Of a stretch of DNA of 64,000 nt, positions 19,023-27,646 are shown in pieces; the stretch's first letter is position 1; each line of letters starts with the position of its first letter. The stretch is taken from contig LYSY01000002.1 of NCBI GenBank assembly GCA_001657395.1, positions 124,001 to 188,000 of the forward strand, read 5' to 3'. The position numbers were made by a program, and so were the translations under genes. Below the pieces are notes generated by a model. It was not told where the DNA came from. It did no database searches and saw only the letters and a list, made by a program, of their open reading frames with translations. This DNA comes from Rhodospirillales bacterium BBD 1991-14 (GTDB lineage Bacteria > Pseudomonadota > Alphaproteobacteria > Kiloniellales > Kiloniellaceae).

Positions 19023-19916
19023 TCAGGCCGACCCGAGCAGCTGGCTGCGGAAGGCCTCCGCCGCGGGGGAGAGCGTCTGGCCCTTGCGGGTGATCAGACT
19101 GAGCGGCCGCGAAACCTCAGGGTCGATCAGCGGCCGGGTCTCCACGACGCGCAGCTTCGCGAAGGGCACCGTGCTGAGTTCGGAAAGCACGGATACGCCG
19201 AGCCCGTTGGCCACCAGCCCGACCGCGGTGGAAACGATCTGCGCCTCGATCCTGCCGCCGGTGCCGCGGTCCGTACCCCCGAGAAGCCTGTCGACGACGC
19301 GCCGGGTGTTCGATCCCGGCGCCACCTGGACCAGGGGCAGGCCGCGCAGCGCGGCCCAGGGGACCGCAGCCTGCCGGGTCAGGGGATGGCCGATCGGCAG
19401 GACGGCGACAAAGCGGTCCTGAAGGATCGTCGCAACGTCGAGCGCGGGACTGTCCCCGTCCGGAATGCCGAAGCCCATGTCCACTTCGCCGCGCCGGACC
19501 CGTTCGATCACTTCGGCGTTGAGGGCATCGCGGACCGTAAGCTGGATCTGCGGATAGGTCTGCGAGAACTGGGCGAGCGCCGGCGCCACAATCTCCGAGG
19601 CCGCGGACGGCAGCGCAGCGACATGCAGCTTGCCGATGCGCTTGTCCACCAGGTCGCGGACCACACCCAGCGAACTGTCGAGTTCGTAGAGCAGCCGTTG
19701 GGCGATCCCCAGATAGAGGCGGCCCACCTCGGTCAGCCGCATCCGCCGACCCGCCCGGTCGAAGAGCCGCGCGGCAAGAATGTCTTCAAGCTGCTGGATG
19801 GTCGCGCTCAGGGCGGGCTGCGAGATGCCCAGGGTCTCCGCGGCGCGGGTGAAGTTCATGGCCTCGGCAACGGTGACGAAGGCACGGAGGTGGCGGGACG
19901 ATACTTCCATAAGCAA
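19023..19916 (-). CDS. LysR-family transcriptional regulator
   Basis: Length 297 residues. The N-terminal winged helix (residues 5-65) reads FTRAAETLGISQPALSATIQ, then QLEDILAARLFDR. The effector domain starts near residue 95 (KLHVAALPSAASEIVAP). It is divergent from the TAXI-TRAP binding-protein gene at 20039, and the shared spacer contains a symmetric ATTAT-N11-ATAAT. The likely role is ligand-dependent control of the TRAP importer genes. Confidence 0.93.
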   Translation of the reverse strand: MLMEVSSRHLRAFVTVAEAMNFTRAAETLGISQPALSATIQQLEDILAARLFDRAGRRMRLTEVGRLYLGIAQRLLYELDSSLGVVRDLVDKRIGKLHVAALPSAASEIVAPALAQFSQTYPQIQLTVRDALNAEVIERVRRGEVDMGFGIPDGDSPALDVATILQDRFVAVLPIGHPLTRQAAVPWAALRGLPLVQVAPGSNTRRVVDRLLGGTDRGTGGRIEAQIVSTAVGLVANGLGVSVLSELSTVPFAKLRVVETRPLIDPEVSRPLSLITRKGQTLSPAAEAFRSQLLGSA

Positions 19917-19921
19917 ATCCG

Positions 19922-19942
19922 ATTATTTGATCCAAACATAAT
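19922..19942. promoter_or_regulatory. Candidate LysR operator
   Basis: ATTAT (19922-19926) and ATAAT (19938-19942) form a short inverted repeat around 11 bases in the spacer between the LysR gene and the TAXI gene. The flanks are AT-rich. Symmetry is limited to five pairs, so support is moderate. Confidence 0.45.
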
Positions 19943-20038
19943 ATTTCACTTATCGTAATCGTCATGCTTTTTCTTTGCGGGGAGAACCTCTGACGGCCGC
20001 CGCGGGGCGTGCGATCAGGGCAGCAAAGGGAGGAGAAT

Positions 20039-21016
20039 ATGAAGATCCAAAGCGCTCTGCGCGGCGCGCTGGTCGCCACGGTTTTCGGCTGCGCCACGGC
20101 ATTCGGTCCCGCAGCGACCGCAAGCGCGGAGACCCAGCTCAACATGGGCGGCTCGACCACCACCTCGGGCTTCTACCCCTACTACACCGCCATCGCCAAT
20201 TCGATCAGCAACGCCAGCGACGACCTGAACGTCACCGTGGTCTCCTCCGGCGGCTTCGCGAAGAACCAGGCGCTGATGATACAGGGCCAGTTGGACTTCG
20301 GCGGCATCTCGCCGGATCTCATCGCCGATGCGCAGGCCAGCGGCTTCGACGGGTTCCGCGTCCTCTGGTGGACGCTGCCGGCGATCCAGAACATTACGGC
20401 GACGAAAGACTCCGGCATCGACAACATCGCCGGCTTCGCCGGCAAGTGCTTTCATCCGGGCATGAACGGATCCTCGGGCCAGAAAAACATGATGAAGATC
20501 CTGCGCGCCCTGGATGTCGCGCCTGATCTCTACATGTCCGACCCCAAGGACGCGGCCAACGCCATCAAGAACGGCCGCTGCCTGGGCCAGATGAAGGCGA
20601 CGACCGGCCCGCGCCTGGACAGCGCGACGGCGGAGCTCAACCTGACGACGCCGCTCTGGCCCGTGGGTTACACCGAAGAGCAGATCACGGCGATCAAGGC
20701 GGCCCTGCCCTGGATGGGCTTCTACACTATGCCCGCCGGGGTGATCGACGGCGCCCCGGAGTACACGGTGCACGCCATCTGGATCGGCTTTGCCGCCACG
20801 GCCGAGATGGACGAAGCGACGGCCTATGACATCACCAAGGGCATGTACGAGGGCCTGGACCAGCAGCGCGCGGCGCTGAAGGCCATCGCCGAGGTGGACC
20901 TGGCCCGGCAGACCCTGGAGGTCTCCGAGTATCCTCTCCATGCCGGTGCGGTGCGCTTCTACCGCGAGATCGGGCTGGAGGTTCCCGAGCGGCTCATCCC
21001 CCCGGAGATGAACTAG
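20039..21016 (+). CDS. TAXI-family TRAP transporter solute-binding protein
   Basis: A 325-residue periplasmic binding protein with a signal peptide (residues 1-30, ending ASAETQ). The mature start LNMGGSTTTSGFYPYYTAIA is the typical TAXI ligand-binding opening, followed by VVSSGGFAKNQALMIQGQLD. Late blocks include GFYTMPAGVIDGAPEYTVHA. AAAGGGAGGAG precedes the ATG. It pairs with the fused permease at 21122, but a strong terminator separates them. TAXI systems import small organic acids and amino-acid-like substrates; the ligand here is unknown. Confidence 0.93.
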   Translation: MKIQSALRGALVATVFGCATAFGPAATASAETQLNMGGSTTTSGFYPYYTAIANSISNASDDLNVTVVSSGGFAKNQALMIQGQLDFGGISPDLIADAQASGFDGFRVLWWTLPAIQNITATKDSGIDNIAGFAGKCFHPGMNGSSGQKNMMKILRALDVAPDLYMSDPKDAANAIKNGRCLGQMKATTGPRLDSATAELNLTTPLWPVGYTEEQITAIKAALPWMGFYTMPAGVIDGAPEYTVHAIWIGFAATAEMDEATAYDITKGMYEGLDQQRAALKAIAEVDLARQTLEVSEYPLHAGAVRFYREIGLEVPERLIPPEMN

Positions 21017-21068
21017 AGCATGCAGCGGCCGCGCCTGCTCTGGCCACCCTTGCTCTGGCGATCCCGGC

Positions 21069-21106
21069 AGCGCGAGAGGGCCCTTCCCCCCTCTCGCGCT
21101 TTTTTT
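21069..21106 (+). terminator. Strong terminator between TAXI and permease genes
   Basis: A 12-bp stem, AGCGCGAGAGGG (21069-21080) and CCCTCTCGCGCT (21089-21100), is followed by a run of seven Ts (21100-21106). It is inside the presumed operon, 52 bases after the binding-protein stop and 15 bases before the permease start. Confidence 0.92.
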
Positions 21107-21121
21107 CCGGTTTAGAACACG

Positions 21122-22999
21122 ATGCCGGTGTTGCTGCACCCTCTGTTGCTGCCGCGTTTGTTGATGCTCTGTCTGACCGGCCTGGTCTTCCATGCCGTGC
21201 TGTTCGGACAGTTCCCCAACATCCAGCAGCGCGCCGGCGTTCTGGCGCTGGTTGCGGCGCTCGGGGTTATCGCCTTCCCTCTGCGCGCGGCCCCTCTGCC
21301 GGCGGCGCTGAGCCGGGCCCTGGACCTGGGCCTGCTCGCCGCGGTGCTGGCGGCGGTCGGCTACGTCACCTGGAACTACTGGGACATCATGCTGAACCCA
21401 GGGCTGCCGCAGACCGAGGCGCTGGTTCTCGGCGCGGCGCTTGTCCTCTGCGTCCTCGAGCTTGCCCGGCGCACCATCGGCTGGACCTTCGCGATCCTGG
21501 CCGCGGTCTTTGCGGCCTACGCGCTCAGCGGCCACCTGCTGCCCGGCCGCATCGGCCACGGCGGCGTCAGCGCCTCCATGATGGTGGACATGCTGTTCCT
21601 CTCAACCGACGGCCTCTGGGGGCAGGTGATGGACATCTTCGTCACCCTGCTGATCCTCTTCGTACTGTTCTCCAGCCTGATGATGTCCACCGGTGCAGGC
21701 CAGTCGATGATCGACCTGGCCAAGCTCTTCGGCGGGCGGATGCGCGGCGGCCCGGCCAAGATCGCCGTGATGTCCTCGGCCATGGTGGGCTCCATGACCG
21801 GCTCTTCCGTCACCAACGTCGCCATGACCGGCAACTTCACCATCCCGATGATGATCCGCCTCGGCTACCGGCCCGCGGTGGCCGGCGGCATCGAGGCGAC
21901 GGCCTCCTCAGGCGGTCAGATCACGCCGCCGCTGATGGGCGCCGGGCTGTTCCTGATGGCCGAGTTTCTCGGCATCGATCTCGGCCGCATGATGCTGATC
22001 GCCCTGGTGCCCGCCTTCCTGTTCTACGTCGGCGTGCTCTCCTCCGTGCACTTCGAGTCGCTGCGGGTCGGCGTCGGCCGCCTGCCGTCCGAAGAGCTGC
22101 CGGAGGCCGCGCGCTTTCGCCGCTTCGAGACCTGGGGGCCGCTGCTGCTGCCCTTTGCCGTGCTGATTGGCATGGTGCTGCAGGGCTTCTCCGTCGACCT
22201 GGCGATCTTCGCCGCAATCCTGACGCTGGCGGCGGCGCATCTGGCCGCCGCACGCAGTCTCATCGACCTGAAGGCTCGGCTGCGCGCGCTGCTGAAGGCC
22301 CTCGACGATGCGGTAAAGCCTCTGGTCACCCTCGGTGCGCTCTGCGCCGCCGCGGGCATCCTGATCGGGATCATCGGCTTCGTCGGCATCGGGGTAAAGT
22401 TCGCCGACGGCGTGCTCGGCCTCGCCGGCGGCCACCTGCTGCCGGCGCTGCTGCTGGCCGGCCTGGTGGTCATCGTGATCGGCATGGGCATGCCGACCAC
22501 GGCGGCCTACATCCTGGCGGTTTCCGTCATCGCCACCGCCTTCACCCAGCTCGGCATTCCCGAGCTGTCGTCCCACATGTTCATCTTCTACTTCGCGACG
22601 CTCTCCGCGATCACACCGCCGGTCTGCGCGGCGGTCTTCGTCGCCGCCGGGCTGGCGAACGCGCCCTGGCTGGCGACCGCCCTGCACACCGTCCGCTTCG
22701 CCGCCATCAAATACCTGCTGCCGTTTCTCTTCATCTTCCGGCCCGAACTGCTGCTGCAGGCGGACTGGGCCAGCGTGGTGCTTGCGATTGCCCTTTGCAC
22801 CCTGGCCACCGTGCTGATCTCTGCCGCCTTTGCCGGTTATCTTTTGCGTCCGCTCGGCCCGCTTCAAAAGGCGCTGCTGCTGGCCAGCGGCGCGCTGCTG
22901 CTCTGGCCCGACCTGCAGGTCAATCTTCTGGCGGCGCCCCCGCTGGGCTTTGCCCTGGCAAGCAACGCGGACTGGCGGGCCCTGAGGCGCCCAACATGA
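21122..22999 (+). CDS. TRAP transporter fused permease (4TM + 12TM)
   Basis: A 625-residue inner-membrane protein in which the small DctQ-like and large DctM-like subunits are fused, as is normal for TAXI-type TRAP systems. Typical DctM blocks are visible: SMTGSSVTNVAMTGNFTIPM, EATASSGGQITPPLMGAG and VIGMGMPTTAAYILAV. Transport is driven by an ion gradient with the TAXI protein delivering ligand. The start ATG at 21122 has only a weak ribosome site. The hydrolase gene follows 39 bases after the stop. Confidence 0.94.
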   Translation: MPVLLHPLLLPRLLMLCLTGLVFHAVLFGQFPNIQQRAGVLALVAALGVIAFPLRAAPLPAALSRALDLGLLAAVLAAVGYVTWNYWDIMLNPGLPQTEALVLGAALVLCVLELARRTIGWTFAILAAVFAAYALSGHLLPGRIGHGGVSASMMVDMLFLSTDGLWGQVMDIFVTLLILFVLFSSLMMSTGAGQSMIDLAKLFGGRMRGGPAKIAVMSSAMVGSMTGSSVTNVAMTGNFTIPMMIRLGYRPAVAGGIEATASSGGQITPPLMGAGLFLMAEFLGIDLGRMMLIALVPAFLFYVGVLSSVHFESLRVGVGRLPSEELPEAARFRRFETWGPLLLPFAVLIGMVLQGFSVDLAIFAAILTLAAAHLAAARSLIDLKARLRALLKALDDAVKPLVTLGALCAAAGILIGIIGFVGIGVKFADGVLGLAGGHLLPALLLAGLVVIVIGMGMPTTAAYILAVSVIATAFTQLGIPELSSHMFIFYFATLSAITPPVCAAVFVAAGLANAPWLATALHTVRFAAIKYLLPFLFIFRPELLLQADWASVVLAIALCTLATVLISAAFAGYLLRPLGPLQKALLLASGALLLWPDLQVNLLAAPPLGFALASNADWRALRRPT

Positions 23000-23037
23000 G
23001 ACGGCCGACATGAGATGGCCCGCATCAGTCAGCCCAC

Positions 23038-23925
23038 ATGAGTGAGGCCGAGCCCTTAGCGCCGCAAGGGGAAACACCGGCCCTTCAGGCCATCGATCCC
23101 CTGGACTTTGCCTATCTCGATACGCTCCCGCGGCAGGCTGCTGGGCAGGGGCGGTTGCATCTGGGCCGCGCCCTGGCAAGCGCTGCAGGGCGCGGCCCGA
23201 ACCGTCCCGTGCTGCTGTTCGTTCACGGCGCCCATCATGGCGCCTGGTGCTTCGCCGCCTACCTCGCCTTCTTCGATGCCCTCGGCATTCCCGCAGCCGC
23301 CCTCGATCTGCGCGGCCATGGCGGGCTTCCCCAGGACGCCGCCTTCTGCCGGCAGGGGGTCGCCGAGATGGCCGGGGACGTGGCCGCGGCCTGCGCCCTG
23401 CTCGGCCCGCGGGTGGTTCCGGTCGGCCACAGCGCCGGCGCCCTGATCACCGCCTTTGCCGCGATGCGCCAGCCGGTTGCCGGCCTCGGTCTGCTGGCGC
23501 CGTCGCCGCCGGGCAACCTGCCGCAAGCGGCGCGGGTCGACGCCGTGTTCGACGGATCGCCGCTGCCGGTGCCGCCGCTGGCCGCCGCGCAGGCGCGCTA
23601 CCTCGACGAGACCGCGGCGCGCGACGTCAGGCGCTTTCATGCAAGACTCTGTCCGGAAAGTCCGGCGCTGATGAACGATCGCTATGGCCTGCGGGTGCCC
23701 ATCGATCCCCGGCGGATCGCCGTACCGGGATTCTGCCTGGCCGCCGGCCGCGACAGCCCGCGCACCCATCCGCCGGGCCAGGACCGTGCCGTCGCAGACT
23801 TTTTCGGCTTCGCCTTCACCGAACTCCCCGACGCGCCGCACTGCTGCATGCTGGCGCGCGACTGGATGGTGTCCGCCCGATACATCGCGGCCTGGTACCG
23901 CTCCGCTTTTCACGGTGTGGCCTAG
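23038..23925 (+). CDS. Alpha/beta-hydrolase
   Basis: A 295-residue cytoplasmic hydrolase. The oxyanion region is FVHGAHHGAWCF, the nucleophile elbow is VGHSAGAL (S132), a likely acid is in AAGRDSPRT, and the likely catalytic His is in DAPHCCML. It starts 39 bases after the TRAP permease on the same strand, so it may act on the imported substrate, for example by opening an ester, lactone or amide. That link is inference from position only. The nearest match by feel is AB-hydrolase_6-type enzymes. Confidence 0.88.
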   Translation: MSEAEPLAPQGETPALQAIDPLDFAYLDTLPRQAAGQGRLHLGRALASAAGRGPNRPVLLFVHGAHHGAWCFAAYLAFFDALGIPAAALDLRGHGGLPQDAAFCRQGVAEMAGDVAAACALLGPRVVPVGHSAGALITAFAAMRQPVAGLGLLAPSPPGNLPQAARVDAVFDGSPLPVPPLAAAQARYLDETAARDVRRFHARLCPESPALMNDRYGLRVPIDPRRIAVPGFCLAAGRDSPRTHPPGQDRAVADFFGFAFTELPDAPHCCMLARDWMVSARYIAAWYRSAFHGVA

Positions 23926-24015
23926 AGCGGATCGGCCTCCCTTGAGCGACGTCAAGGACCGTAGGCGGCGGGCACTGCTATGGCCCGATGCAAACCCCGA
24001 CAATGGAGCCGCGCC

Positions 24016-24156
24016 ATGGGCATGTCCCCCGCCTTGTTCGTCTGCCTCTTCCTCGCCGCGCTGGGCGTCTTCTTCCTGGGAGCCGGTTGCCTGTGGTGGG
24101 GCTCGCTCCAGGCGCAGGCCCAAACACAGGCGATGAAGGCGCAACGCAAGGACTAG
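24016..24156 (+). CDS. 46-residue single-helix membrane protein
   Basis: A very short frame begins MGMSPALFVCLFLAALG and continues through a hydrophobic stretch (residues 5-28) to WWGS. A polar tail follows, rich in Q and A and ending KAQRKD. TGGAG lies about ten bases upstream of the ATG. One transmembrane helix with a cytoplasmic basic end is the simplest reading. It fits the gap between the hydrolase and the convergent racemase-fold gene. The function is unknown. It may be a small accessory subunit; chance coding is possible. Confidence 0.55.
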   Translation: MGMSPALFVCLFLAALGVFFLGAGCLWWGSLQAQAQTQAMKAQRKD

Positions 24157-24182
24157 GCAATGCCGGTTCGCCGAAAGGGACG

Positions 24183-24854
24183 CTAGCGTGCCGCCTCTTC
24201 GGCGATATCCGCCATGTGCAGCAGCGCGCAGTCGATCGCCTTGAAGCCCGGCTCCTGGCCGCCGAAGGCGAGAAACAGATCGGTGCCGCCGAGCAGCACC
24301 GCTTCGGCGCCCGCGTCCTCGGTGAGTTTGCGCCCGCTGTCGAAGAAGACCCGGCGCTGCGCCTCGGTCACCGCACCGCTGACGGCCATGTCGACATAAG
24401 CCTGGTGAACCTGGTCGAGCGCCGCCCCGGCAGGCGCCACAACCTCGATGCCTTTCAGGCGCCCGTAAAGGGCAGAGGCCATGGCGCCCTTGGTGCCCAG
24501 GATGCCGACGCTGCCGTAGCCCGCGGCTTCGAGCCGCCGGGCAACTGAGGACAGCAGGTCGATCACCGGCAGCGGTGAAACCGCCTTGAAGGCATCGATG
24601 CAGAAATGCCCGGCGATGGAAGTTACCGCCACCGCTTCCGCCCCCGCGCCCTGCAGGCGCCGGGTCAGCCGTTCGAAGATCGCCGCCTGCTCGGCCGTCT
24701 TGCCGTCGGCCAGGTGGCCCAGCAGGGTCGGGGAGTCGGCATGGGCGATCGTCAGCTCCAGGGCCTCCGGTCTCTCGGCAAAGGTCCGAATCAGCCAGCG
24801 GTAATAGTAATCCGTTGCGGCGGGGCCGATACCGCCGATCAATCCGATATGCAT
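24183..24854 (-). CDS. Aspartate/glutamate racemase-family protein lacking both catalytic cysteines
   Basis: A 223-residue protein of the Asp/Glu racemase superfamily (MHIGLIGGIGPAATDYYYRW, then HADSPTLLGHL). In PLP-independent racemases two Cys act as acid and base. Here the first position reads AVTSIAGHF (Thr) and the second LLGGTDLFLAF, where GCTE is usual (Gly). Thr at the first position is known from the E. coli YgeA-type enzyme, but loss of the second Cys is not. It may act as a lyase, isomerase or binding protein. It is the last gene of a minus-strand set with a decarboxylase and aminotransferase; 47 bases separate it from the decarboxylase stop. Confidence 0.85.
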   Translation of the reverse strand: MHIGLIGGIGPAATDYYYRWLIRTFAERPEALELTIAHADSPTLLGHLADGKTAEQAAIFERLTRRLQGAGAEAVAVTSIAGHFCIDAFKAVSPLPVIDLLSSVARRLEAAGYGSVGILGTKGAMASALYGRLKGIEVVAPAGAALDQVHQAYVDMAVSGAVTEAQRRVFFDSGRKLTEDAGAEAVLLGGTDLFLAFGGQEPGFKAIDCALLHMADIAEEAAR

Positions 24855-24901
24855 GATCTCAATGTCCTGACTTGGAGGGGGAAAGCGGCAGGCAGCCGGG
24901 G

Positions 24902-26278
24902 TCAGGCGGGCACGCCCGCAACCGACTGGCGCGCGCGGGCGAAAGCCGCGGCGGCACGGGCCAGATCTTCAGGCGTGGTCTCGACACCGCAGACCGAGAT
25001 GCGGATCACGGGTTTACCGTCCCATTGTGATCCGCCGCACCAGATCTCTCCGGAGCTTTGCAGCACCTTCAGCGTGGCCTCGGTCTCCTCAGCGCTGCCG
25101 CAGGCCACGAGCACCTGGTTGAAGACGACATCGTTGAGGATGTGAAAGCCTTCGGCGCGCAGAAGGTCGGCGATCTGGCGCGCGCCGGTGCAAAGCTGCT
25201 CGATCAGGTCAGCGACACCGTCGCGCCCCAGGGTCGCCAGGGTCGCCCAGAGGTCGATGCCGCGGGCGCGCCGCGACATGTCGGGTGTGTAGAGCATGGA
25301 CTCGCGCTGGCCGCTCCACTCCAGATAGGCACCGCTGGTCTGCAGCGCGTCCACCAGCGCGCGGCGGTCGCGGCAGAGCACGATGCCGCTGTCGTAGGGA
25401 ACGTTGAGGGTCTTGTGGGCGTCCACCGACCAGGAATCAGCGAGCGCCATGCCGTCGCAGAGGGCGCGGGTCGAAGGAGCCGCCGCCGCCCAGAGACCGA
25501 AGGCACCGTCGACATGCACCCAGGCACCGGCGGCCTTCGCGCGTTCGCAGAGCGGCGTGAAGAGATCGAAGGCGCCGCTGTTCACGTTGCCGGCGGCCAG
25601 GATCAATAGCGTTCTGTCATCAAGCGGCGGCAGCTTGTCGACCCGCATGCGCCCCTGGTCGTCGCAGGGCACCGTGACCACCCGCTCGCGGCCGAGGCCC
25701 AGCAGGGCGAGCGCCCGATAAACCGCGCCGTGGGCCTGGGCGCCCAGCACCACCGTGATCTCCGGCGCGCCGAACAGGCCCTTCGCCGCGACGTCCCAGC
25801 CCTGGCGCTGCAGCAGCGCATTGCGGGCCGCGGCGAAACCGCAGACGAGCGAAGTCGAGGTGCCGCCGACCAGGCCGGCCGCGGTGCCCTCCGGCAGATC
25901 GAGAAGCTCCGCCAGCCAGCGCTCGCAGACCTCCTCCAGCTTCGCGGCAACGGGCGACATCACATGGAATGCGGCGTTCTGGTCCCAGGCGTCGGCCAGC
26001 CAGCGCGCCGCCAGGGCCGGCGGATGAAGGCCGCCGTTGACGAAGCCGAAGTAGCGTCCGCCGCCGGTCGCCACGGCGGCCGGGGCGCCGTAGCGCTGCA
26101 GCATGTCCAGCATCGCATGGGGATCGAGACCCTGCCGGGGCAGCGGGCCGTCGAAGGCCTGCAGCCCGGCCAGCGCCGCGTCGTCGGGATAGACCCGCCG
26201 GTCGCGGACAGAGCGGAGATAGTCCCCCGCGTGATCCCGCGCCCGGTCCAGCAGCCGGGAAAAGGCCTCAAAATCCAT
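24902..26278 (-). CDS. PLP-dependent group II amino-acid decarboxylase family protein
   Basis: A 458-residue fold-type I PLP enzyme. The PLP lysine is K289 in SVDAHKTLNV. Other conserved blocks are GLVGGTSTSLVCGFAAAR, WVHVDGAFGLWAAA and YFGFVNGGLHPPALAARWL. The family includes aromatic amino-acid, glutamate, diaminobutyrate and cysteine-sulfinate decarboxylases; the substrate is not decided here. It lies between the aminotransferase (20-base gap) and the racemase-fold gene, all on the minus strand, so the three likely form an operon acting on one amino-acid-like compound. Confidence 0.92.
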   Translation of the reverse strand: MDFEAFSRLLDRARDHAGDYLRSVRDRRVYPDDAALAGLQAFDGPLPRQGLDPHAMLDMLQRYGAPAAVATGGGRYFGFVNGGLHPPALAARWLADAWDQNAAFHVMSPVAAKLEEVCERWLAELLDLPEGTAAGLVGGTSTSLVCGFAAARNALLQRQGWDVAAKGLFGAPEITVVLGAQAHGAVYRALALLGLGRERVVTVPCDDQGRMRVDKLPPLDDRTLLILAAGNVNSGAFDLFTPLCERAKAAGAWVHVDGAFGLWAAAAPSTRALCDGMALADSWSVDAHKTLNVPYDSGIVLCRDRRALVDALQTSGAYLEWSGQRESMLYTPDMSRRARGIDLWATLATLGRDGVADLIEQLCTGARQIADLLRAEGFHILNDVVFNQVLVACGSAEETEATLKVLQSSGEIWCGGSQWDGKPVIRISVCGVETTPEDLARAAAAFARARQSVAGVPA

Positions 26279-26298
26279 GATGCAGCTCCCTTGCGGTC

Positions 26299-27471
26299 TC
26301 AGGCCGCCTTTTTCTGCGCCAGCGCCAGGCAGGCCGACAGCGCCTGAAGCCCCGCGTCGAGATCGTCGATCTCCAGAAGGCCGAAGCCGAGCCGGAAGAC
26401 CCGCGCTTCGTCCCCGAACCAGGCACCGCTGGCCACCCGCACGTCGTGGCGCGCCATGGCATCATAAAAGCGTGCCACGGCAGCGTCATCAAAGGCCGTG
26501 GGCTTGAGCCGCAGGCAGCAGAGCGCACCGGCGTCCGGGCAGACCCAGTCGAGAAGATCGCCGTTCGCCTGGACCCATTCGGCGGTCCTTGCGAGGCCTT
26601 CGGAAAGGCGCCGGCGCCGTTCGCCGACGATCTCAGCCTCGCGCTGGAAGACCCGCAGCGCCAGCGCCTCGTCCGCCCGCGAGCAGGCGATGACGGTATT
26701 GAACTTGCCGAGGATCAACTGCTCGCGGAGCGCCGCATCGCGGGTGATCGCCCAGCCGAGGCGCAGGCCCGGGGCGCCGTGACACTTGGACAGCGACGCG
26801 CAGGACACCACTCTGGGGCTCAGCGTGAGCATGCTGGGGGCCGCCCGCTCGTCGCCGTAGACCGCCTGCCGGTAGGTCTCGTCGGCGATGAGGTAGGCGT
26901 CGGGAGCGCACTCCGCCATCATCGTCAGAATCCGCTGGATCGTTCCCGGCGGGATCGCAACGCCGGAGGGGTTCTGCGGCGTCGCCAGGCACACAAGTCT
27001 GGTGCGCGGCGTCAGAAGGCTGTGCAGGGCATCGGGATCAACGCAGTACCGATCCCCGAAGGTCACCGGCAGCGTTTTGACATCGGCCCCCACGGCGGTC
27101 AGCGCATTCATCGCATTGGGAAACAGCGGGCTTGTGGTGACCGCTTCGTCACCCGGCCGACAGAGGATGAACGCCAGCAGGAAGAGCGCGTGCATGCCGC
27201 CGACGGTGACGACCACGTCGTCCGCTTCGGCGCCATGTGCCGCGGCGATCGCCTGGCGCAATGCCGGATCGCCGGCCGCGGTGCCGTAGGCCAGCGCGAG
27301 ATCCCCCAGGCTTTCCCCCAGGCTCTCCGGGGCCGGGGTGGCGTTGCCACCGTTCAGAAGCGCCCGAAGCCTCAGATCCGGGCCGATGCTTTCGGCCAGA
27401 TCATAGCGCGGCGCCCCCGACGTCAGGGACATGATGTCGTTTCTGGGAAAACGGTTCAGGGTCCGGCTCAT
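26299..27471 (-). CDS. PLP-dependent class I/II aminotransferase
   Basis: A 390-residue fold-type I aminotransferase. The PLP lysine is K229 in ASLSKCHGAPGLRLGW. ATPQNPSGV and LIADETYRQAVYG are the usual substrate and cofactor blocks, and FRLGFG holds the C-terminal arginine. The ATG at 27471 has GGAAAGGAG upstream; the frame runs back to 27660 but through the regulatory spacer. It is the first gene of the minus-strand cluster, divergent from a MocR-type regulator whose probable operators lie in the 175-base spacer. Confidence 0.92.
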   Translation of the reverse strand: MSRTLNRFPRNDIMSLTSGAPRYDLAESIGPDLRLRALLNGGNATPAPESLGESLGDLALAYGTAAGDPALRQAIAAAHGAEADDVVVTVGGMHALFLLAFILCRPGDEAVTTSPLFPNAMNALTAVGADVKTLPVTFGDRYCVDPDALHSLLTPRTRLVCLATPQNPSGVAIPPGTIQRILTMMAECAPDAYLIADETYRQAVYGDERAAPSMLTLSPRVVSCASLSKCHGAPGLRLGWAITRDAALREQLILGKFNTVIACSRADEALALRVFQREAEIVGERRRRLSEGLARTAEWVQANGDLLDWVCPDAGALCCLRLKPTAFDDAAVARFYDAMARHDVRVASGAWFGDEARVFRLGFGLLEIDDLDAGLQALSACLALAQKKAA

Positions 27472-27533
27472 GGCGGCTCCTTTCCGGCAAGGCGGTTTTG
27501 CGGAACGCGGACCATGACCCAAAACTGAAAACC

Positions 27534-27593
27534 GTAACAGATACAGATTTGGACATTTGTAACCAGTACAGATAGAGTAGCAGGTATCTGTAC
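27534..27593. promoter_or_regulatory. ACAGAT repeat array, probable MocR operator
   Basis: The spacer holds GTACAGATA (27566-27574) and its inverse TATCTGTAC (27585-27593) separated by 10 bases. Two more direct half-sites, ACAGATA (27537-27543) and ACAGAT (27543-27548), sit upstream. MocR regulators commonly bind direct and inverted half-sites in a divergent spacer. Confidence 0.75.
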
Positions 27594-27646
27594 CGGGCAG
27601 TCTCCCAGCCGGAGCTCTGCGGAGTTTGAAAGGACCGGGCTTCCTC

